Part shown: positions 35,822 to 44,937 of the stretch, piece after piece | How positions within the stretch are numbered: the first letter of the stretch is position 1 | Layout: every line of letters begins with the position of its first letter | Source of the DNA: Mobilisporobacter senegalensis | Lineage (GTDB): Bacteria > Bacillota > Clostridia > Lachnospirales > Lachnospiraceae | DNA: 64,000 nt | Direction: 5' to 3' | Assembly (NCBI RefSeq): GCF_003752155.1 | Contig: NZ_RJVG01000005.1 | Span: 248,001 to 312,000, forward strand | Position numbers and translations under genes: made by a program | Notes under the pieces: model-generated | The model's input: the letters and a program-made list of their open reading frames with translations, nothing else | What the model was told of the DNA's origin: nothing | Database searches by the model: none

Positions 35822-36578
35822 CTAACATCCTTCCCTTTCTATATTCCGTAGTAAAACACTCATCATACAACCTGGAATATTCATAAACATCTCCAAGTAC
35901 TTCCCCAATTACAATCAATGCTGTCTTTTTAATATTTTCTTCCTCTGCTGTTTTTGCCAATTCCTTTAACTTGCAAAAACATACCTTTTCCTCCGGCCAG
36001 GTTGCTTTATATACAATTGCAGCCTTCGTATCTTCAGGATATCCCCCTGCCAGCAATCTTTGTTGCAGCTCAAGGAGCATTCCGGCACTTAAGAAGATAA
36101 CCATTGTTGCCTGATGCGCTGCAAAAGCTTCAATACTTTCTTTCTCAGGTACAGATGTTCTTCCTTCCATTCTTGTAATGATCACGGATTGGGATATTCC
36201 GGGAAGTGTGTATTCTGCCGATAATGCTGCCGCTGCACCGCAGAAAGAACTCACACCGGGACATATCTCATATGGGATTTTCCTCTCTTTTAACATATCT
36301 ATCTGTTCTCTGATTGCTCCATATAAGCAAGGATCCCCCGTATGCAGCCTGACTGTCATCTGTTGTTTATGTTCGGCCTCCTCCATAGTTTCAATTACTT
36401 CCTTCAGGGTCATGAATGCACTATTATAAATCTTACAATCCTCTCTGCAATCATTTAATAACTCAGGATTTACTAAAGAACCGGCGTATATGACAATATC
36501 CGCACTTTTAATAAGTTCCAATCCCCTGACAGTTATTAAATCTTTTGCTCCGGGACCTGCTCCTACAAAATAAACCAT
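35802..36578 (-). CDS. cbiF: Precorrin-4 / cobalt-precorrin-4 C11-methyltransferase
   Basis: SAM-dependent C11 methylation, 258 aa. MVYFVGAGPGAKDLITVRGL, VRLHTGDPCLYGAIREQID and GVSSFCGAAAALSAEYTLPG are characteristic. It lies 12 bases after cbiD. Confidence 0.95.
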   Translation of the reverse strand: MVYFVGAGPGAKDLITVRGLELIKSADIVIYAGSLVNPELLNDCREDCKIYNSAFMTLKEVIETMEEAEHKQQMTVRLHTGDPCLYGAIREQIDMLKERKIPYEICPGVSSFCGAAAALSAEYTLPGISQSVIITRMEGRTSVPEKESIEAFAAHQATMVIFLSAGMLLELQQRLLAGGYPEDTKAAIVYKATWPEEKVCFCKLKELAKTAEEENIKKTALIVIGEVLGDVYEYSRLYDECFTTEYRKGRMLDENQPD

Positions 36579-36590
36579 ACTGCACCTCTT

Positions 36591-37739
36591 TCATATTCCA
36601 TGATACTTGATCAATTCATCTGCCAATTTACTTTTACCTAAAAATCCTCTTTTTTCAGAAAACAGAATAACTCCCACTTTCAGTTCCTCACCGGCTCGAT
36701 TTTTGATTACCTGATCGATTTTTTTTAGGATACTGGACATCGTGTCCTCGCAAATCTCATGTTCAACCAGAATATCCAGTGCCTGCTCTGTTGTAATGCA
36801 ATTCATAATTTCCTGTATTATCTGTTTTGATGCGCCACATAATGCTGCGTGGACACCAATGATTTCAAATCTTGCATCTGCTACTTTGGAATGGGTATTC
36901 ATAATGCCTCCGCTAAGTTTTACAAGCTTCCCAAAGTTTCCCACAAACAGCAGACTCTCAAAAGAACAACTGGCAGCCAAATCAATGGTTTCACCAATAT
37001 AATTACTGCATTTTACAATATCATTACTATTTATCTTTAAATCCTTACGGATATATTCCATTCCATAGTTTCCCGGAGAGACCAGCAAATGTTTTTTCCC
37101 TTGTGCTTTTGATACCTTTAGTTCCGTCTCAATGGTATCTATGAGAGCCTTATCGCTCATAGGTTCCACAATTCCACTTGTTCCAAGAATTGAGATGCCT
37201 CCTTTGATACCAAGTCTTGGATTAAATGTTTTCTTTGCTATTTCTACACCTTCCGGTGCTGAAATTTCTACCATAATTCTGCCTGCATAATCTGCCTGCA
37301 TACAAACAGTTTCTACTGCCCTTTTTATCATCTGCCTTGGTACCTTATTAATTGCAGGACTGCCTATCTCCTGTTCCAGACCTGGCTTTGTTACCGTACC
37401 AATACCTATTCCGCCTGTAATAAATACTCTTTCTTCCCCGGGTATCTGACTGCCTCCCAAAGAGACCTTGGCAAAGATACGGATCCCATTGGTAATATCC
37501 GGATCATCTCCGCTGTCTTTTATTACAGAGCAGGTAACGATACCTATTGATTCTTCTATCTCAGTAGAATCAATAGGTATCGTTACCTCAATTCCTTTCG
37601 GTGTTATTAAAGGAATACATTTATACTCTTTTTCCAATAGCAGCATACTGGCAGCGGCAGTTGCTGCTGCCGCTGCACAGGTTCCTGTAGTGTATCCGCA
37701 CTTAAGTTTTTTCTGGTTCTTGTTAATATAAAGGTCCAT
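36591..37739 (-). CDS. cbiD: Cobalt-precorrin-5B C1-methyltransferase
   Basis: C1 methyltransferase of the anaerobic route, 382 aa. It has the diagnostic LKCGYTTGTCAAAAATAA at the N-terminus, GGIGIGTVTKPGLEQEIGSP near 115-135, LGTSGIVEPMSDKALIDTIE and VGNFGKLVKLSGGIMNTHS. CbiD presence marks the cobalt-early anaerobic pathway. Confidence 0.95.
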   Translation of the reverse strand: MDLYINKNQKKLKCGYTTGTCAAAAATAAASMLLLEKEYKCIPLITPKGIEVTIPIDSTEIEESIGIVTCSVIKDSGDDPDITNGIRIFAKVSLGGSQIPGEERVFITGGIGIGTVTKPGLEQEIGSPAINKVPRQMIKRAVETVCMQADYAGRIMVEISAPEGVEIAKKTFNPRLGIKGGISILGTSGIVEPMSDKALIDTIETELKVSKAQGKKHLLVSPGNYGMEYIRKDLKINSNDIVKCSNYIGETIDLAASCSFESLLFVGNFGKLVKLSGGIMNTHSKVADARFEIIGVHAALCGASKQIIQEIMNCITTEQALDILVEHEICEDTMSSILKKIDQVIKNRAGEELKVGVILFSEKRGFLGKSKLADELIKYHGI

Positions 37740-37759
37740 TGCTACTCCTTTAATTTCCT

Positions 37760-38542
37760 CTATTCTGCTTTAGTCAGAATCTCATCCAAATGTTTGATAT
37801 ATCTGTCCCTGATTGGTTCATACTCACCAATTCCCTTTAAAATACAATCAGTAATATATCCTGCTGCTGATAATTTAGAAGAAAAAGAATCTTCTTCTCC
37901 CGCCATATCATTGACCGCATGCTCTCCTGCAACAAACATAAACGGAGCCAGTACGATCCTCTCCCCTTTTCTGCAAGTCAGTTTATCCATTACATCCTCT
38001 ATAGTAGGTGTACCTTCTACTGTTGCAATGTACACTTTATTTTTTCCATGACTGCGAAAGCATGCTTCTAATCTGGAATACGCTTCATTGGCTTCATGGG
38101 TTGTACCATGCCCCATAAGGATTAAAATATCATCTCTCACAATAGGAGTTAATTCTTCCCATATTCCCTTGACCGTTTCGTCAAAGTCTTCCTTTGTATC
38201 CAGTAGCGGACTGCCTATCTTTAATACCTGAAATTCACCTGAAAACTTCCCTGCAATTTCTTTCATCTTATTATTTTCAATTCCATCAATAATATGAGTG
38301 GGCTGGATATATGCATGGGTAATGCCGTCCTTCTTCATCTCTATTAAGGCCCCTTCTATATCCGGAATTTCAATGAAATCCCTTGTTTTTAATATTTTCC
38401 GAATCATATCACTTGAGAATGCCTGATAACATTTTGCCTTAGGATATTTCTCTCTTACATGTGAAAATATCCCATCAATATTCTTTTCTCTCGTTTCTTT
38501 GTGACTGGATCCAAAACTGACCATTAGTATACCTTGTTGCAT
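37760..38542 (-). CDS. cbiK: Anaerobic cobalt chelatase (sirohydrochlorin cobaltochelatase)
   Basis: Inserts Co2+ into sirohydrochlorin at the start of the anaerobic branch. The 260-aa product has the CbiK opening GILMVSFGSSHKETREKN and two metal-site histidines in ILMGHGTTHEANEAYSRLE and MFVAGEHAVNDMAGEE. It is cytoplasmic (no signal peptide). It receives sirohydrochlorin from the SirC-type enzyme in the tetrapyrrole operon. Confidence 0.94.
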   Translation of the reverse strand: MQQGILMVSFGSSHKETREKNIDGIFSHVREKYPKAKCYQAFSSDMIRKILKTRDFIEIPDIEGALIEMKKDGITHAYIQPTHIIDGIENNKMKEIAGKFSGEFQVLKIGSPLLDTKEDFDETVKGIWEELTPIVRDDILILMGHGTTHEANEAYSRLEACFRSHGKNKVYIATVEGTPTIEDVMDKLTCRKGERIVLAPFMFVAGEHAVNDMAGEEDSFSSKLSAAGYITDCILKGIGEYEPIRDRYIKHLDEILTKAE

Positions 38543-38553
38543 AAATTTCTTCC

Positions 38554-38874
38554 CTACGCTGCGCCTTTCTGTTCATCTTCCTTATGTTTACGTTCTACAA
38601 AACGTCCCATAGTAAAAGCAATGATTCCTACCCCAATACTTGATTGAAGGCAGAATAGCAAGCTTTCCACTTCTCCTGGAAGTTCTCCGTCAATCCATGT
38701 TTCCAGGACTGGCGTAAACCATGGTTCATATCCTCCATTTATTTCTTCAATCATTTTACTTCCTGCATCGTCAGAACCTCCAAACTCAGCACCTTTCAGA
38801 AGGAATAGAGGAACAAAAGCCATGAGGATAATAACTACGGATAAAATAATAACTGTTTTTTTATTTTTACTCAT
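38554..38874 (-). CDS. cbiN: Cobalt transport protein CbiN
   Basis: Small accessory subunit of the cobalt ECF transporter. The 106-aa product has two membrane segments (8-25 and about 73-92) around an extracytoplasmic loop with EINGGYEPWFTPV, the usual CbiN signature. It starts one base after the cbiM stop. Confidence 0.93.
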   Translation of the reverse strand: MSKNKKTVIILSVVIILMAFVPLFLLKGAEFGGSDDAGSKMIEEINGGYEPWFTPVLETWIDGELPGEVESLLFCLQSSIGVGIIAFTMGRFVERKHKEDEQKGAA

Positions 38875-38875
38875 T

Positions 38876-39625
38876 TTAGTTCACCTCCTTTAAAAAACCG
38901 ATGGATTTTAATTCTGGTTTTGCATAGGTTTCTAATGCAATCATAATGATTACGGTTATGATACCCTCAATAATTGCAAGAGGCAGTTGTGTAGGTGCAA
39001 AAACTCCTAAAAATTTAACGGCAGAAGCCATCACTCCACCATCTTTAGATGGATACGCAAGAGCGAGCTGCATACTTGTAATACAATATGTAAATAAATC
39101 TCCCAGACAGGCTGCTAAAAAAATACTGACTTTTCTATTAAGGTTACATTTTTTACATACATAATAAATTCCGTAGGACAAAAATGGTCCTGCAATTGCC
39201 ATGGAAAAAGTATTTGCCCCAAGTGTTGTCAATCCTCCATGAGCTAATAAAATTGCCTGAAAGATTAGTACGATCATCCCTAAAACTGCAACAGGAGCAG
39301 GACCAAACAATAATGCGCCAAGGCCTGTTCCTGTCATATGGGAACAGCTGCCTGTTACAGATGGAATCTTTAGTGAGGAAATCACAAAAATAAATGCACC
39401 AGCCATGGCAAATAATGTTATGGATCTCCTGTTTTCCTTAATTGTATTTTTCATGAAAATACTACCCATTATCAAAAATGGAAGACTAATTGCGCCCCAT
39501 GCAATACAATACTTAGGCGATAAATATCCCTCCATAATATGCATGGCATTTGCTACAGGGGTTATGCACAGCATAAGTCCCATTGCAGTGGCAAATAAAA
39601 CTAACTTCTTTTGCTTCTTTGACAT
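38876..39625 (-). CDS. cbiM: Cobalt-specific S component CbiM
   Basis: Substrate-binding membrane subunit of the cobalt transporter, 249 aa with about seven hydrophobic segments. A signal-peptide-like stretch ends PVANA and precedes MHIMEGYLSPKY; in the family the freed Met-His N-terminus coordinates cobalt. SVTGSCSHMTGTGLGALLFG follows. Confidence 0.95.
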   Translation of the reverse strand: MSKKQKKLVLFATAMGLMLCITPVANAMHIMEGYLSPKYCIAWGAISLPFLIMGSIFMKNTIKENRRSITLFAMAGAFIFVISSLKIPSVTGSCSHMTGTGLGALLFGPAPVAVLGMIVLIFQAILLAHGGLTTLGANTFSMAIAGPFLSYGIYYVCKKCNLNRKVSIFLAACLGDLFTYCITSMQLALAYPSKDGGVMASAVKFLGVFAPTQLPLAIIEGIITVIIMIALETYAKPELKSIGFLKEVN

Positions 39626-39665
39626 TTTCTTCTCTCCTTAACTAGTTTTTGTTAATATGACTCAA

Positions 39666-40499
39666 CTAATTACTTTTTGACAACAGTCCATAAAGCTCAT
39701 CTATCGTCTTGGGATAGGAATTCTCTGCTTTTAAGAACTTTTTGTTAACTAACATTTCATATATATCTAATAAAACAGGCCTTTTCAAATTTGCTGCTTT
39801 TATAATTTCATCATTTTGAAATATTTCATCCGGTGGAGCATCAGCAATGATCTCACCTTTTGAAAACACTAATATACGTTCTGCCCATCGATAAGCAAAA
39901 TCTACATCATGGGTAGATATTAAGACTGTTTTTCCTTCCTTCTCCAACTTTTTCAATACCTCTTCCAGCATCTGCTGATTCAGTGGATCAAGAGATGCGG
40001 TCGGTTCATCAAAAATTATCACTTCCGGTTTCATGGCTATAATATCCGCAATACTGACCCTTTTTTTCTCGCCTCCGCTCAAATAGTGAGGAGGGCGTTC
40101 TTCAAAGCCAATAAGATTCATATAATCCAGTGCTTCATAGACCTGTTCTTTTACTTTCTCTTTCGAAAGTTTTAAATTCATTGGTCCAAATGATACCTCT
40201 GCCAATACGGTAGATGCTATAATTTGATTATCCGCATCCTGAAAAACAATTCCCACTCTTTTTCTTAACTCATTTCGATTCTTCTTATCTATTTTTGTAT
40301 CTCGATAATAAATATCTCCCGTTTCATGGATCAATACTCCATTAATATTCAGAAAAAAAGTTGATTTTCCGGAACCGTTAGCTCCCAGTACCGCAATCTT
40401 TTCTCTTTCAAATATGTCCAGGTTCACATCTTTTAAAATTTTCTCATGATTATCATAGGAATAAGATAAGTCTGTTATCTTTAAAATAGGTTGTTTCAC
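39666..40499 (-). CDS. cbiO: Cobalt ECF transporter ATPase CbiO
   Basis: ATP-binding subunit, 277 aa, with Walker A AVLGANGSGKSTFF, Q-loop GIVFQDADNQIIASTV, signature LSGGEKKRVSIADI, Walker B VIIFDEPTASLDP and H-loop LISTHDVDFAYRW. The start overlaps cbiQ by four bases. It lies 40 bases upstream of cbiM. Confidence 0.95.
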   Translation of the reverse strand: MKQPILKITDLSYSYDNHEKILKDVNLDIFEREKIAVLGANGSGKSTFFLNINGVLIHETGDIYYRDTKIDKKNRNELRKRVGIVFQDADNQIIASTVLAEVSFGPMNLKLSKEKVKEQVYEALDYMNLIGFEERPPHYLSGGEKKRVSIADIIAMKPEVIIFDEPTASLDPLNQQMLEEVLKKLEKEGKTVLISTHDVDFAYRWAERILVFSKGEIIADAPPDEIFQNDEIIKAANLKRPVLLDIYEMLVNKKFLKAENSYPKTIDELYGLLSKSN

Positions 40500-41302
40500 A
40501 CTACAATCCCTTCTTCCATTTCCGTAAATAGTTTGATTAAAATAATAATTATTATAAATAATGCCCCCATTAGGATCTGCCTTGTTTCAACAGGTTTGTC
40601 TTCTTTCAGAAAATGCATCTCTCCTTCATAGCATCTTGCTTCCATTGCATCGTAATACATTCCTGCTTTCTTTAGTGAAATGATCAACAGACTGCTCATG
40701 GAGTTACCAAAGGTGAAACAAGCTGTTTTAAAATCCCGGTATCCCAGCCTTGATTCTGCCGAATTTCTGATCCTGTACTGGACATCCATTAGAATAAATA
40801 TGTACCGGTATATCATACTCATTAATTCTGTAATAAGCTTTGGCACGTGACTTTTACAAAGTACCATAATGATATCGTTTACCGGGGTGGACAATGTCAG
40901 CATATACATCCCGCTGATTGCACCAAAAGCTTTCACTATGACTCTTACAGCAGTAAGTATACTTTCTGAAGTAACATAAAAATAGAAATAGTGAAAATTC
41001 ATGAAATAATCTCCAGTGGCATGTTTACTTATACTAACACCAATAGGAAGGCTTCCTAATATGATAAATGCAAGAGGGACTCGCAAAAGGGCAAGATAAT
41101 CCTGAAAATGGACATTTCCCTTCCTTACCGTCAAATAGCCCATCCCCAGGATAATGGCAGCTGAAACATATATATTATCCGCAATAATACATATGAGTAA
41201 TATACTTACTGATAACAGCACTTTAAAAGAAGCGTTCCACATACGAAGAGGTGACAAATATGCATAATAATCAATGGAGTATCCTCTGGGGTGCTTTCTC
41301 AT
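40496..41302 (-). CDS. cbiQ: Cobalt ECF transporter T component CbiQ
   Basis: Transmembrane coupling subunit, 268 aa, first gene of the operon. It opens with RGYSIDYYAYLSPLRMWNAS, has several membrane segments, and carries the coupling motifs AESRLGYRDFK and AMEARCYEGEMHF. ATG at 41302 is preferred over GTG at 41320 by ribosome-site spacing (AAGGATGG). Riboswitch and terminator lie directly upstream. Confidence 0.93.
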   Translation of the reverse strand: MRKHPRGYSIDYYAYLSPLRMWNASFKVLLSVSILLICIIADNIYVSAAIILGMGYLTVRKGNVHFQDYLALLRVPLAFIILGSLPIGVSISKHATGDYFMNFHYFYFYVTSESILTAVRVIVKAFGAISGMYMLTLSTPVNDIIMVLCKSHVPKLITELMSMIYRYIFILMDVQYRIRNSAESRLGYRDFKTACFTFGNSMSSLLIISLKKAGMYYDAMEARCYEGEMHFLKEDKPVETRQILMGALFIIIIILIKLFTEMEEGIVV

Positions 41303-41344
41303 GTTTATACCATCCTTCACAAAGAGGAACCGTTTTTCGTAAAC

Positions 41345-41399
41345 TAAAAAAACGTCCTTTGAATAGTGTGTAGAAATTGATTACACACTATCAAAAGAC
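41345..41399 (-). terminator. Intrinsic terminator of the cobalamin riboswitch
   Basis: On the minus strand CGTCTTTTGATAGTGTGTA pairs with TACACACTATTCAAAGGACG (about 19 bp, one bulge) and is followed by seven T's. It lies between the aptamer and cbiQ, so it is the likely expression platform, giving premature termination when cobalamin is bound. Confidence 0.88.
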
Positions 41400-41471
41400 G
41401 CAATTATAGACAGAAAATGTTCTTTTAAAATCACTAATTATCATCCGTAATCAGTGTATAATCAAAGTAAA

Positions 41472-41651
41472 TGGCAGGTCTTCTGACTTAGGCATCCATG
41501 CTATGTTTTCCTTCCCACATATTTCTATGCAGTGGCTTTACAATATAATTGTCAAACACAGCTCTTCCATTACAGCGGCGGGACCGTATAAGATTTTCAC
41601 TTATTTCCCTATTATCCTGATCCCATGAATAATCATGTATCAGGCACCAAT
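41472..41651 (-). promoter_or_regulatory. Cobalamin (AdoCbl-class) riboswitch aptamer
   Basis: The minus strand shows the conserved elements in order: GGTGCCTG at the 5' end (41650), AAGTGAAAATC, ACGGTCCCGCCGCTGTAATG (about 41587-41568), GCCACTGCAT, and the B12 box AGTCAGAAGACCTGCC (41488-41473). It controls the whole cbiQ-to-cbiC operon. A terminator follows. Confidence 0.95.
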
Positions 41652-41680
41652 TTACCAAAATATTTAATTTAAGTATTAGT

Positions 41681-41710
41681 AGTTTACCATAGATTGAATA
41701 TAGAAGTCAA
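41681..41710 (-). promoter_or_regulatory. Candidate cobalamin operon promoter
   Basis: TTGACT (41710-41705) and TAAACT (41686-41681) are separated by 18 bases and lie about 30 bases before the aptamer start. The -10 is imperfect; placement is good. Confidence 0.5.
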
Positions 41711-41740
41711 ACTTTATAACAATTACCCATATAGAAAATA

Positions 41741-41775
41741 GACTGTCCCCATATCGTCAAAATCTGGTGACAGTC
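41741..41775 (-). terminator. Hairpin terminator after the zinc-ribbon gene
   Basis: GACTGTC and GACAGTC form a 7-bp stem (extended by GG/CC pairs) 8 bases after the stop at 41783, followed on the minus strand by TATTTTCT. Confidence 0.65.
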
Positions 41776-41782
41776 CTTTTCT

Positions 41783-42208
41783 TTAATTCTCTATAACTTC
41801 AGTCTCAATCACTTCGTCTTCAATCACTTCAGCTACTTCAGTCGTTGCTTCAGGGAATTCTAATTTAGCACCACAGCTTGGACAATATGTAACTCCTTCG
41901 CTAATCTCGCAACTACAATTTGGACATTTTTGAACCCCTTTAATATTACTTATGTCCACTTTTAATTCTTCGATTTTAGAAAATGCATTACTAATTATTT
42001 CAAATTGAGGTGCATAAATATTATCCGCCTCCTCCTTATGTAATTCGTAATAGGATTTTCCTATTTCAATATATGTTTTATTTATAATTTCTTCCTGGCT
42101 GTTAATCTGTCCATTTAAGCTTACGATTTCTGCCATTTCTTTTGCTTTTTTCACAACATCTTTACTTTTATTAGATAATGCTTCACCCATTTTATTAAAA
42201 AATGCCAT
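41783..42208 (-). CDS. Zinc-ribbon protein, 141 aa
   Basis: The N-terminal about 85 residues are helical and charged (AFFNKMGEALSNKSKDVVKK), with coiled-coil character. A zinc ribbon follows (CPNCSCEISEGVTYCPSCGA, about residues 96-115), then an acidic tail rich in Glu, Val and Thr ending EVIEN. No signal peptide. It is related to small zinc-ribbon cytosolic proteins of unknown function. It follows the membrane protein gene at 42232-42639 by 23 bases and may be co-transcribed. Confidence 0.75.
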   Translation of the reverse strand: MAFFNKMGEALSNKSKDVVKKAKEMAEIVSLNGQINSQEEIINKTYIEIGKSYYELHKEEADNIYAPQFEIISNAFSKIEELKVDISNIKGVQKCPNCSCEISEGVTYCPSCGAKLEFPEATTEVAEVIEDEVIETEVIEN

Positions 42209-42231
42209 ACTGATAAATCCTCCTCATATCT

Positions 42232-42639
42232 TTACATGTGCTTATTAATAATGTTATCCATAAATTTAGATTTTATAGTTCCCATAGTTAATGCATTAAA
42301 ACCTGATATAATCAATATTAGATCTCGTAAAATAACTAAAACGATTCTGGCAAGTTGATCTAAATTCAGCGGAACTTCAATCCTAAATGGAGTAATCCAT
42401 CCAAATATTATATCTAATGAATCAAATACATTCTGAACCATTCCCACAGCCAAATATAATATGTTAAAGACAATGATCATTATTACCATTTTAACTGCTG
42501 TTTTTTTAAGCCATTCATTATCCTCCATAAGTAATACATAACCTGCCAGTAAAAATGCCGGTATGATACTAAGAGCTCCCAAAAAATATAATGCTGCACC
42601 TACCAATCCTACTGATATTCCTAATTTCGTTTTTTGCAT
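42232..42639 (-). CDS. Small integral membrane protein, 135 aa
   Basis: Three or four hydrophobic segments are visible: GLVGAALYFLGALSIIPAFL, VKMVIMIIVFNILYLAVGMV and IVLVILRDLILIISGFNALT. ATG at 42639 is chosen because AGGAGG precedes it; an upstream in-frame codon has no site. Family not recognised; topology suggests a plasma-membrane protein. It forms a probable two-gene unit with the zinc-ribbon protein. Confidence 0.7.
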   Translation of the reverse strand: MQKTKLGISVGLVGAALYFLGALSIIPAFLLAGYVLLMEDNEWLKKTAVKMVIMIIVFNILYLAVGMVQNVFDSLDIIFGWITPFRIEVPLNLDQLARIVLVILRDLILIISGFNALTMGTIKSKFMDNIINKHM

Positions 42640-42788
42640 AAATAACCTCCTAATTTGTATTAAATTCATTTTATACCATATTTTAGCAAATTTCAACATT
42701 GAATTGGAATTATTTCTTACCTATTATTTAAATTATACAGATTTTAATTGATATACTGCTAATATGACTCATTAAAATACCCACAAGA

Positions 42789-42827
42789 AAAATCCACAAA
42801 CCAATAAATCTGACTTGTGGATTTTTA
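42789..42827 (-). terminator. Hairpin terminator after the DUF2249 gene
   Basis: AAAAATCCACAA and TTGTGGATTTTT form a perfect 12-bp stem with a 15-base loop. The A/T ends let it work on both strands. Confidence 0.85.
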
Positions 42828-42859
42828 TATCATTACTTTATATTCCATATTTCATGATT

Positions 42860-43096
42860 TTATTTAACTTTAGATATAGCGACTCTCCAGACTTCCGGAC
42901 CTTCTTCCAGGTATTCCCATTCAAATTCTCCCTCTTTCTCTATCATAAATTGATATTGGAGTGGTTTGGGATCATGGTCATTGATCAATTCCATTTTCTC
43001 ACCAGGTTTCAAGGCATCAAATGTACCTAAAATAGTAGGATGCTTATCTTTTGGTGCATATTTACGTGCATCTACCTGTGAAGTAAATTCTGACAT
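42860..43096 (-). CDS. DUF2249 domain protein
   Basis: A 78-aa protein with the family hallmarks: DARKYAPKDKHPTILGTFDAL, NDHDPKPLQYQF and EYLEEGPEVWRVAISK, the last near the C-terminus. DUF2249 proteins are often found with redox or nitrogen-oxide genes, but no function can be given here. ATG at 43096 has AAGGAG eight bases upstream; a TTG at 43114 is less likely. Confidence 0.88.
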   Translation of the reverse strand: MSEFTSQVDARKYAPKDKHPTILGTFDALKPGEKMELINDHDPKPLQYQFMIEKEGEFEWEYLEEGPEVWRVAISKVK

Positions 43097-43171
43097 ATTC
43101 TTATCTCCTTTCAAGATTTATAAAGATTAGTATATCTATAAATTCTGAAACCACTATGATTCAAATCACAT

Positions 43172-43792
43172 TTATAAAAAATCAAAAGTCATCTGTTCAA
43201 ATTCTTCCTTCCCTTCATCTCTTACTTCTTCTCTTTTCAGATCATCAGGAATCAGGTTCAAAAAATCTTTTGTTAATTCTTCTTTCATGATCCAGTCTCC
43301 AATCTGTTCCTTCTTCAGAATTAAAGGCATTCGATTATGAATATCACTCATGCAGGAATTGGCATTGGTAGTAAGGATCACAAAACACTCTTTATCCTGA
43401 TACTTGTTATAAATCCCAGCCATATAAATAGTATCCTGTGCAGAGTCAGTGAAATAATATTTTTTCTTACCTCCCAGCTGGTTCCATTCATAAAACCCGT
43501 TGGCAGGTATGACACACCTTCTATGAATTATACTGTCTTTAAACATATTCTTTTCATAAACAGTTTCACTTCTGGCATTTATTATTCTATTTCCTTTATG
43601 AAAGCCGGGCATTCCCCATGACATTATTTTAGGAACAATCCCGCCCTTCTTAGCAACCAGTATTGGAACATTTTCAGATGGATATATTTCTCCTGTCTTC
43701 ATCGAGGGAGCATCCAGCTGACTTTGGATTCTTTGTATTATTTTTTGGATCTCTGAGGATGTTTCTTCAGCAATATAATATCTCCCACACAT
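43172..43792 (-). CDS. SRAP (SOS response-associated peptidase) family protein, YedK/HMCES-like
   Basis: Binds single-stranded DNA abasic sites and crosslinks through Cys2. The 206-aa product starts MCGRYYIAEE (nucleophile C2), has the conserved IINARSETV and CVIPANGFYEWNQ (catalytic Asn and Glu), and the histidine in HNRMPLILKKEQIGDW. Length matches the family. It stands alone between terminators. Confidence 0.93.
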   Translation of the reverse strand: MCGRYYIAEETSSEIQKIIQRIQSQLDAPSMKTGEIYPSENVPILVAKKGGIVPKIMSWGMPGFHKGNRIINARSETVYEKNMFKDSIIHRRCVIPANGFYEWNQLGGKKKYYFTDSAQDTIYMAGIYNKYQDKECFVILTTNANSCMSDIHNRMPLILKKEQIGDWIMKEELTKDFLNLIPDDLKREEVRDEGKEEFEQMTFDFL

Positions 43793-44040
43793 ATTATCTC
43801 CTCTAAACTTTCATATCGTTGCAAATTTTAATAAAAGAACAAACTTTTTAAAATTACAAGCTTTTCTCTATCATACCATATAATGAACATTTATATTATA
43901 AACTCGTATCCGTAATATGAAAAATATTTTTCTCTGGAAAATCCTGTGATTTATTACATATAATTAGGACTACAAGATTCTCACCTTATAGCCCCGGTTT
44001 TAGTCACTTTTCTTAATTTTAATCAATAAAACATATAAAA

Positions 44041-44736
44041 TTATTTAATGATCTGTATTTCACCAATGACAGGCAATGGGTTTTGTTCCCCTTTACTGGC
44101 ATTTATCATACCTATAACCATCAATACAAATATCGCAAGGCCATAGATGCTAAAGATAAAAGAAAGAAATCCTAAAAAACTAAGAGGTAGTATCATTTCC
44201 AGTATAATTTGAACAATTTCTCCCCCAATGGCAGCTAAGAAGAGAACGAGCCCCTGATTGGCATGAAACCGTCCTGGTTTCGAATTAGGACAAACAATAA
44301 GTGGTAAGAAAAATAAGATTCCTAAATAGGAAAGTATGAAAACAGCTTTATGATTCTGCATCTCTTCTCCGGTTGATGCATCATTGAGTTCTTTTTTATT
44401 CTGATTATTATGTATCTTCTGATTCTCTTTCTTGGGCTCTTCCTTTACTTCCTGCTCTTCTTTTATTTCCTTCTCTTCCCGTTCTTCTTCTACTTTCTGT
44501 TCTTCTCTTACTTCTTGTTCTTCTTTTACTTTCTGCTCTTCTTTTACTTCCTGTTCCACTTCTTTTTTCTCAAGGTTTTCTTTCTCTAACTCCTTTGTTA
44601 CCAGCACTTCAATTTTTACTTCTGTTTCATCCCCTTGGTTTTGTTCCACTTCTTTGCTATCTCCGGTATCCACAGTAATATCTTCCTTTTTATTGTCGTC
44701 TGATTTATTATCTACGGGTATGTCCTTTGTCTCCAT
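44041..44736 (-). CDS. Membrane protein with charged repeat region, DUF4870-like
   Basis: The N-terminal about 125 residues are hydrophilic and repeat-rich (KEEQKVKEEQEV, REEQKVEEEREEK); the period is about six residues (EEQ-V/K). From about 130 there are three membrane segments: AVFILSYLGILFFLPLIVC, LVLFLAAIGGEIVQIILEMI, IFSIYGLAIFVLMVIGMINA, with PGRFHANQGLVLFL between. The C-terminal part matches DUF4870/Tic20-like small membrane proteins. The repeat is probably a flexible cytosolic coiled coil. Confidence 0.75.
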   Translation of the reverse strand: METKDIPVDNKSDDNKKEDITVDTGDSKEVEQNQGDETEVKIEVLVTKELEKENLEKKEVEQEVKEEQKVKEEQEVREEQKVEEEREEKEIKEEQEVKEEPKKENQKIHNNQNKKELNDASTGEEMQNHKAVFILSYLGILFFLPLIVCPNSKPGRFHANQGLVLFLAAIGGEIVQIILEMILPLSFLGFLSFIFSIYGLAIFVLMVIGMINASKGEQNPLPVIGEIQIIK

Positions 44737-44937
44737 AAATATCCTCCTTTATATTATTCTATCCAAGATTATAACTTCTCTCCTAATTTTATGTTTTAAA
44801 TATCTATCCTATGTACGATTAAATAACAAAATATATTTCATGATATCCTTGCCAGAAATTATACATAGAAATTTTTTTCGAAAAGAGTTACAATTGATAC
44901 ATAAACTTAGGGCTTAATCAAACAATGGAGGTATTTC

